Source: Pseudomonas asiatica (lineage in GTDB: Bacteria > Pseudomonadota > Gammaproteobacteria > Pseudomonadales > Pseudomonadaceae). Taken from it: a stretch of DNA of 64,000 nt. Location: contig NZ_CP157874.1 of the NCBI RefSeq assembly GCF_040214835.1, positions 2,856,001-2,920,000 of the forward strand. The letters run 5' to 3'. Of this stretch, positions 60,687 through 64,000 are shown one piece after another. Each line of letters starts with the position of its first letter. Within the stretch, counting starts at the first letter, position 1. Under the pieces are notes generated by a model. That model was not told where the DNA came from, ran no database searches, and was given only the letters and a program-made list of their open reading frames with translations. The position numbers and the translations under genes were made by a program.

Positions 60687-61457
60687 ATGGTTAATGAACG
60701 TTTTTCGCTGGCTGGCAAAGTCGCTCTCGTCACCGGGGCTTCGAGCGGTATCGGTTATTGTCTTGCCCGCGGCCTGGCGCAGGCTGGCGCCACGATCGTG
60801 GCTTCGGCTCGCCGGCTCGACCGGATCGAGGCGCTGGTGCACGACATCCTCAACAGTGGTGGCAAGGCCATCGCTGTCGCCATGGATGTGACCGCCAGTG
60901 ACAGCGTACGTGCCGCGTTCGACGCTGCGGCGGCCCAGGTCGGCTTGTGCGACATCATTATCAACAATGCCGGTATCGCGGCCCCTGCCCCCTTCCTGGA
61001 GACCGACGAAATCTCGATGGATGCGGTGCTGGACACCAACTTCAAGGGGATCTGGCGTGTGTCCCAGGAAGCCGCACGTCGGCTTGCCGAGGCAAAGCGC
61101 CCGGGAGCGATCATCAACATCGCCTCGATACTCGGCCTTGGGGTACAGCCCGGTTACAGTGTTTATGCAGCGTCCAAGGGCGCAGTAGTCCAGTTGACCC
61201 GGGCACTTGCCAATGACTTGATGCGCTATGGCATCCGGGTCAATGCCATTGCCCCCGGCTGGTTTGAAACGGAAATGAGCCAGGCATTTTTCGCTAGCGA
61301 AAAGGGGCAGGCAGCCCTACGCTCAATGCCATCACGACGTTTGGGCCAGCTCGACGAACTGGTTGGACCGGTGATCATGCTCGCTAGCGAGGCGGGCTCC
61401 TTCGTCAACGGCGTGGTGCTGCCAGTAGACGGAGCCCATCATACCCGCCTGGCATAA
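60687..61457 (+). CDS. short-chain dehydrogenase/reductase
   Basis: 256 residues of the classical SDR type. NAD(P) motif TGASSGIG near residue 15, NNAGI, catalytic Tyr-x3-Lys in YSVYAASKGAVVQ, and PGWFETEMSQ. GGAG lies eight bases before the ATG. It is the last gene of the three-gene unit and probably oxidises a 3-hydroxyacyl-CoA or related hydroxy intermediate. The segment after its stop leads straight into transposon-derived sequence. Confidence 0.9.
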   Translation: MVNERFSLAGKVALVTGASSGIGYCLARGLAQAGATIVASARRLDRIEALVHDILNSGGKAIAVAMDVTASDSVRAAFDAAAAQVGLCDIIINNAGIAAPAPFLETDEISMDAVLDTNFKGIWRVSQEAARRLAEAKRPGAIINIASILGLGVQPGYSVYAASKGAVVQLTRALANDLMRYGIRVNAIAPGWFETEMSQAFFASEKGQAALRSMPSRRLGQLDELVGPVIMLASEAGSFVNGVVLPVDGAHHTRLA

Positions 61458-61668
61458 CGGTATTGCTGCAAAGCAGGACACAGTGTAGCCAACACTCTGT
61501 GTCCACCGGCCGGCCTTCAGAAACTCCGAAAACATTAAGGCGCGATGCCCTGCGGAAATCCGGTAATGGGCATCAAGGCGACCTTCGAGATTCTGCCGTC
61601 AGACGCTATCTGAATGGCTCACCCGATGAACCGATCGCTTACTGCTTGTATCTCAGCCCAGGTATATT

Positions 61669-61698
61669 GGGTCTGATAAGCCACAGGTTATCCGAACC
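61669..61698. other. rst-like resolution-site palindrome (right)
   Basis: GGGTCTGATAA (61669-61679) and TTATCCGAACC (61688-61698) are imperfect inverted repeats with an 8-base spacer. The outer context TATTGGGTCTGATAA ... TTATCCGA ... CCTATTG matches the site at 13410-13438 (TATTAGGTCTGATAA ... TTATCCGACCTTATTG). It directly precedes the TnpS-like fragment. Confidence 0.5.
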
Positions 61699-61705
61699 TA
61701 TTGCA

Positions 61706-61834
61706 GTGTTGAGCGAGACGAAATTGACAGAGCCGGTACAGATGCCCTCCTCCTCGCCGTTGGTGTTGGCGGAGCTGGCCGCCAGCACCCATGCCGCTGC
61801 GGATGCATTCATCGCCGCCGGTAAAGATACTTAA
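61706..61834 (+). pseudogene. TnpS-like tyrosine recombinase, N-terminal fragment
   Basis: 42 residues from GTG or TTG: SETKLTEPVQMPSSSPLVLA, then ELAASTHAAADAFIAAGK. This resembles the N-terminal end of TnpS, the cointegrate-resolution tyrosine recombinase of Tn4651-type Tn3 transposons, where an NTRRSY-type core-binding segment should follow. Here the frame ends at once (DT, stop) and the sequence passes into a HipA fragment. The identification rests on recalled family text and the adjoining palindrome. Confidence 0.5.
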
Positions 61835-61883
61835 CTTTCCCTGCGCCCCAGAGTTCGGACGGTAGTTATATTAAAGCGCCCAC

Positions 61884-62549
61884 CTACCTGAGCATCCGCA
61901 CCGAACTGGTCGCATCACAGGCCATATCCAGGTCCTTTCCTGAGAGGATTTGCGCGTAATGATCCTTTAACTCCTGCTCCCAGCTCGCCACTTCTTCAAG
62001 CAAATGCTCGGCTTGATCCCGTGTCAGTGCAAAGTGCGTATGGTGGCTGAGCAGATTGCTCCGGCTGACCTGGCTGCCCTCCCGGCCAATCGCCATGGCC
62101 AAGGCCTTCGCGGGCCCCTCATCAAGCATCGGCAATACGTCGTACATCGGTGAAAGCCGCCACTTCCCGGCAACCCAGACCACTGCATGGTTGCGCGGAT
62201 GGTCGTCGGAGTTGCCTGCCAGGGCGTTGTAGCACATGCGTTTGAACAGCTCCTGCAGGTCGCCATCCGGCACGCCCCGCCGACGCATCTCGTCAGCCAC
62301 GGCGGCATAGCGCCAATCCCTGTGGTGCGGGCCATCCCACTCCGAGTCGAGCAAAGTCAGAGCACTGAGCATCGGTATGCGCCTGGCGCCCTCGGCAATG
62401 GGCGTGCGGTCAAAGCGCTCGACCAGCAATGTAGACGGGTTTTCAGCATGCAGTGCGGTCCGGGTCACGTTAATACCCTTCCCCGCCGCAAATGTCATAC
62501 AGGCATACTCAATCGTCGGTAGGTCATAGTGGTCAAACCGATCGCGTGT
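61884..62549 (-). pseudogene. HipA-family kinase toxin, C-terminal fragment
   Basis: About 220 residues in frame from an upstream stop at 62550: YDLPTIEYACMTFA, VERFDRTPIAEGARRIPMLSALTLLD, the catalytic NSDDHPRNHA and the metal site LSPMYDVLP. HipA toxins are serine/threonine kinases of ~420-440 residues; the N-terminal half is missing, and no HipB-like antitoxin is present. The catalytic residues that remain are intact, but without the ATP-binding N-lobe it should be inactive. Confidence 0.75.
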
Positions 62550-62668
62550 TTAGCCAGAATGAGCATCCCTTTGTCCTGAAGGGTGCGTTACGCAGGACTT
62601 CCCCAAGCTTAATGTCTATATGGGTTTGCCTTATAAAGGGTAAGGCTCACTATGGTTGACATTATTTT

Positions 62669-63592
62669 TCAGATCAGCCCGCCAAAACGCCTGTAAAAGC
62701 CTTCATTCACATCCGGCAAAGGCCCATCAGCCGTCTCCAGCGCTGCATTCAGCCAATCTTCCGCCTTGGCAAACACCAGCCGATAGAGGTTACGGCACAG
62801 CTGTCGCGCGGCCCTTCCCTCCCAATCCCCAGGCAGCAGCTCGTCCGGCAGTTGCGGGTCGCGCAGCAGCAGCCGGCGGTATTCGTGAATCAGCAGCGTA
62901 CGTGCCAGGAAGCAATCCTGCGCATCGAGCTGTTGCTGCTCTTTCAAGCCTTGCCATAGCGGCCTGAACAGCTGGATGAACTCGCTGTACTGCTGCCCCA
63001 GTTCGTCGATACGCCAGCTTTCCCGCACCTGAGCACGCATGGCCTTGGATGCCAGCACCTCCTGGGTGTGGGTTTCGAAGACGATGCTGTCGTCGCTCGC
63101 CTCCAGGTCACGCAAGGTGGCGGCCAGGTCGGTGCGGTCTGCCCGTGGGCAGCCCAGCAGGTTCGGCGCCATGGCGCCGAAGCCCTGCCACTCCAACTCT
63201 TCACGCAAAGCCTTGCGCTTGCCGGCCTCCAGTTGCGAGAGCAACACCAGCGTCCAGGCGCCGTCCCAGGCTGGTTGGCTGGGGCTGTAGACTCGCTTGA
63301 AGGCTTTCTCGAATCGCCGGCGGCCAGTCCCTGTCAGGCTGTAGTAACTGCGGCGGCCAACCTTTTCGGCGGTGAGCCAGCCTTCCTTGGTAAGGCGGAA
63401 GATCGATGTGCGGATCAGGCGCTCGTTGATGCCGATCGGCTCCAGCAGGTTGATCAGGCTACCCAGCCAGACGGTTCCGCCGTGGGGTTCGATGGCGTCG
63501 CCGTACAAAGTGATGATCAGGGAACTGGCGCGGATCGGCGTCTGTTCCTGGAAGCGGGTGATCAGGTTGTTCAGTGGGGCGAGATTGCTCAT
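62669..63592 (-). CDS. paaX: phenylacetate-degradation repressor PaaX
   Basis: 307 residues, the expected size. The N-terminal winged helix (IRASSLIITLYGDAIEPHGG, INERLIRTSIFRLTKEGWLTAEKVGRRSYYSLT) and the C-terminal PaaX domain are intact. PaaX represses the paa catabolic operons and is released by phenylacetyl-CoA. A longer frame to 63892 exists, but the ATG at 63592 begins the family's N-terminus. It lies next to paaY on the same strand, as in other pseudomonads. Confidence 0.95.
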   Translation of the reverse strand: MSNLAPLNNLITRFQEQTPIRASSLIITLYGDAIEPHGGTVWLGSLINLLEPIGINERLIRTSIFRLTKEGWLTAEKVGRRSYYSLTGTGRRRFEKAFKRVYSPSQPAWDGAWTLVLLSQLEAGKRKALREELEWQGFGAMAPNLLGCPRADRTDLAATLRDLEASDDSIVFETHTQEVLASKAMRAQVRESWRIDELGQQYSEFIQLFRPLWQGLKEQQQLDAQDCFLARTLLIHEYRRLLLRDPQLPDELLPGDWEGRAARQLCRNLYRLVFAKAEDWLNAALETADGPLPDVNEGFYRRFGGLI

Positions 63593-63669
63593 GGGCGAAC
63601 TGTGCGCGGTTAAAGCACCGACTATACCTGCGCGGCGGGCCGCCTGACCATTGCGTGACGCTGCCAGGC

Positions 63670-64000
63670 TCATGCCGATGCCTGGCCTTTGGGCCTGACG
63701 CCGGTGTCTTCCATGCGTGGGCGCTCGGGCTCGACCTCGGTCAGTGGTGGGCATTCGACCATGCTGTTCATGCAGCGTTGCGCCAGGTGCTGGTACTCCG
63801 CCGTGCCACGTTGCTTCCAGGCCAGTTCCTGTTCGGTCAGTGGGCGCTTGACCTGGGCTGGCGAGCCCATCACCAGGCTTTGTGCCGCACATTCGAAGCC
63901 CGCCTTGACGAATGCCGTGGCCGCGACGATACAGCGCGGTGCCACATAGGCACCATCCATTACCACCGCGTTCATGCCGATCAAGGCGTCTTCGCCCACG
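63670..64000 (-). CDS. paaY: PaaY hexapeptide-repeat protein (cut by window edge)
   Basis: C-terminal 109 residues or so. Left-handed beta-helix repeats (ALIGMNAVVMDGAYVAPRCIVAATAFVKAG) and the end region VMGSPAQVKRPLTEQELAWKQRGTAEYQHLAQRCM match PaaY, a ~200-residue gamma-carbonic-anhydrase-like thioesterase of phenylacetate degradation. The N-terminal part and start lie beyond the right edge. It is followed by paaX after 77 bp. Confidence 0.92.
   Translation of the reverse strand, partial: VGEDALIGMNAVVMDGAYVAPRCIVAATAFVKAGFECAAQSLVMGSPAQVKRPLTEQELAWKQRGTAEYQHLAQRCMNSMVECPPLTEVEPERPRMEDTGVRPKGQASA

Noticed and set aside
13410..61698. XerCD dif sites at the two palindromes
   Set aside because: dif has 11-bp arms with a 6-bp spacer and a different arm sequence; here spacers are 7 and 8 bases, and the neighbours are TnpT- and TnpS-like fragments.

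Overview
The window reads as a chromosomal segment of a Pseudomonas of the P. putida group. The basis is high GC with Pseudomonas codon use, REP elements of the GGGAGCGGG...CCCGC type, small Pseudomonas-type DUF3077 genes, and a paaX-paaY pair at the right edge. I recognised no tRNA, rRNA, CRISPR array or intact insertion sequence.

Layout. 0-11.8 kb is housekeeping and accessory chromosome: an M42 peptidase remnant, a small iron-permease-family protein, LysR and AraC regulators, a NepI-like MFS exporter, a YcaC-like hydrolase, two small regulators, a lipoprotein, DUF3077 genes and arfB. 11.8-14.1 kb is AT-richer and gene-poor. It holds broken pieces: a glyoxalase N-terminus fused to a truncated TnpT/KfrA_N-like gene, a resolution-site-like palindrome and a long inverted repeat. 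14.2-27.1 kb carries two RND efflux systems: a complete three-gene operon with a TetR gene beside it, and a second MFP-RND pair with a divergent TolC-family channel. 27.4-28.3 kb encodes two small exported proteins.

28.3-61.5 kb looks like one large catabolic island. It encodes a PhyH-type dioxygenase, a Rid protein, a TetR regulator, two paralogous pairs of Tat-exported flavin amine oxidase plus di-heme cytochrome c, and a third (PuuB-like) amine-oxidising flavoprotein. It also encodes a Baeyer-Villiger monooxygenase, acyl-CoA ligase, alpha/beta hydrolase, GMC alcohol dehydrogenase, aldehyde dehydrogenase, a DUF1329-DUF1302-MMPL-YCF48 envelope operon, two OruR-like AraC regulators, two acyl-CoA dehydrogenases, an APH-type kinase and an SDR. 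Six of its promoters carry the same 20-bp palindrome (consensus AACATAAC-N4-GTTATGTT). In three of them a sigma70-like -35 box lies in the right half-site, so the island looks like a single repressor-controlled regulon, probably under the TetR protein at 29.9 kb.

The inferred route is: uptake of a lipophilic amine, oxidation in the periplasm with electrons passed to cytochrome c, ketone to ester by the BVMO, ester cleavage, alcohol to aldehyde to acid, CoA activation, and beta-oxidation including a hydroxyacyl-CoA branch. The substrate cannot be read from sequence.

61.6-62.6 kb holds a second resolution-site-like palindrome, a TnpS-like N-terminal fragment and a HipA C-terminal fragment. With the TnpT fragment at 13 kb these bracket a 48-kb block in the arrangement tnpT-site ... 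site-tnpS. The window ends in paaX and the start of the paa region (paaY, cut by the edge).
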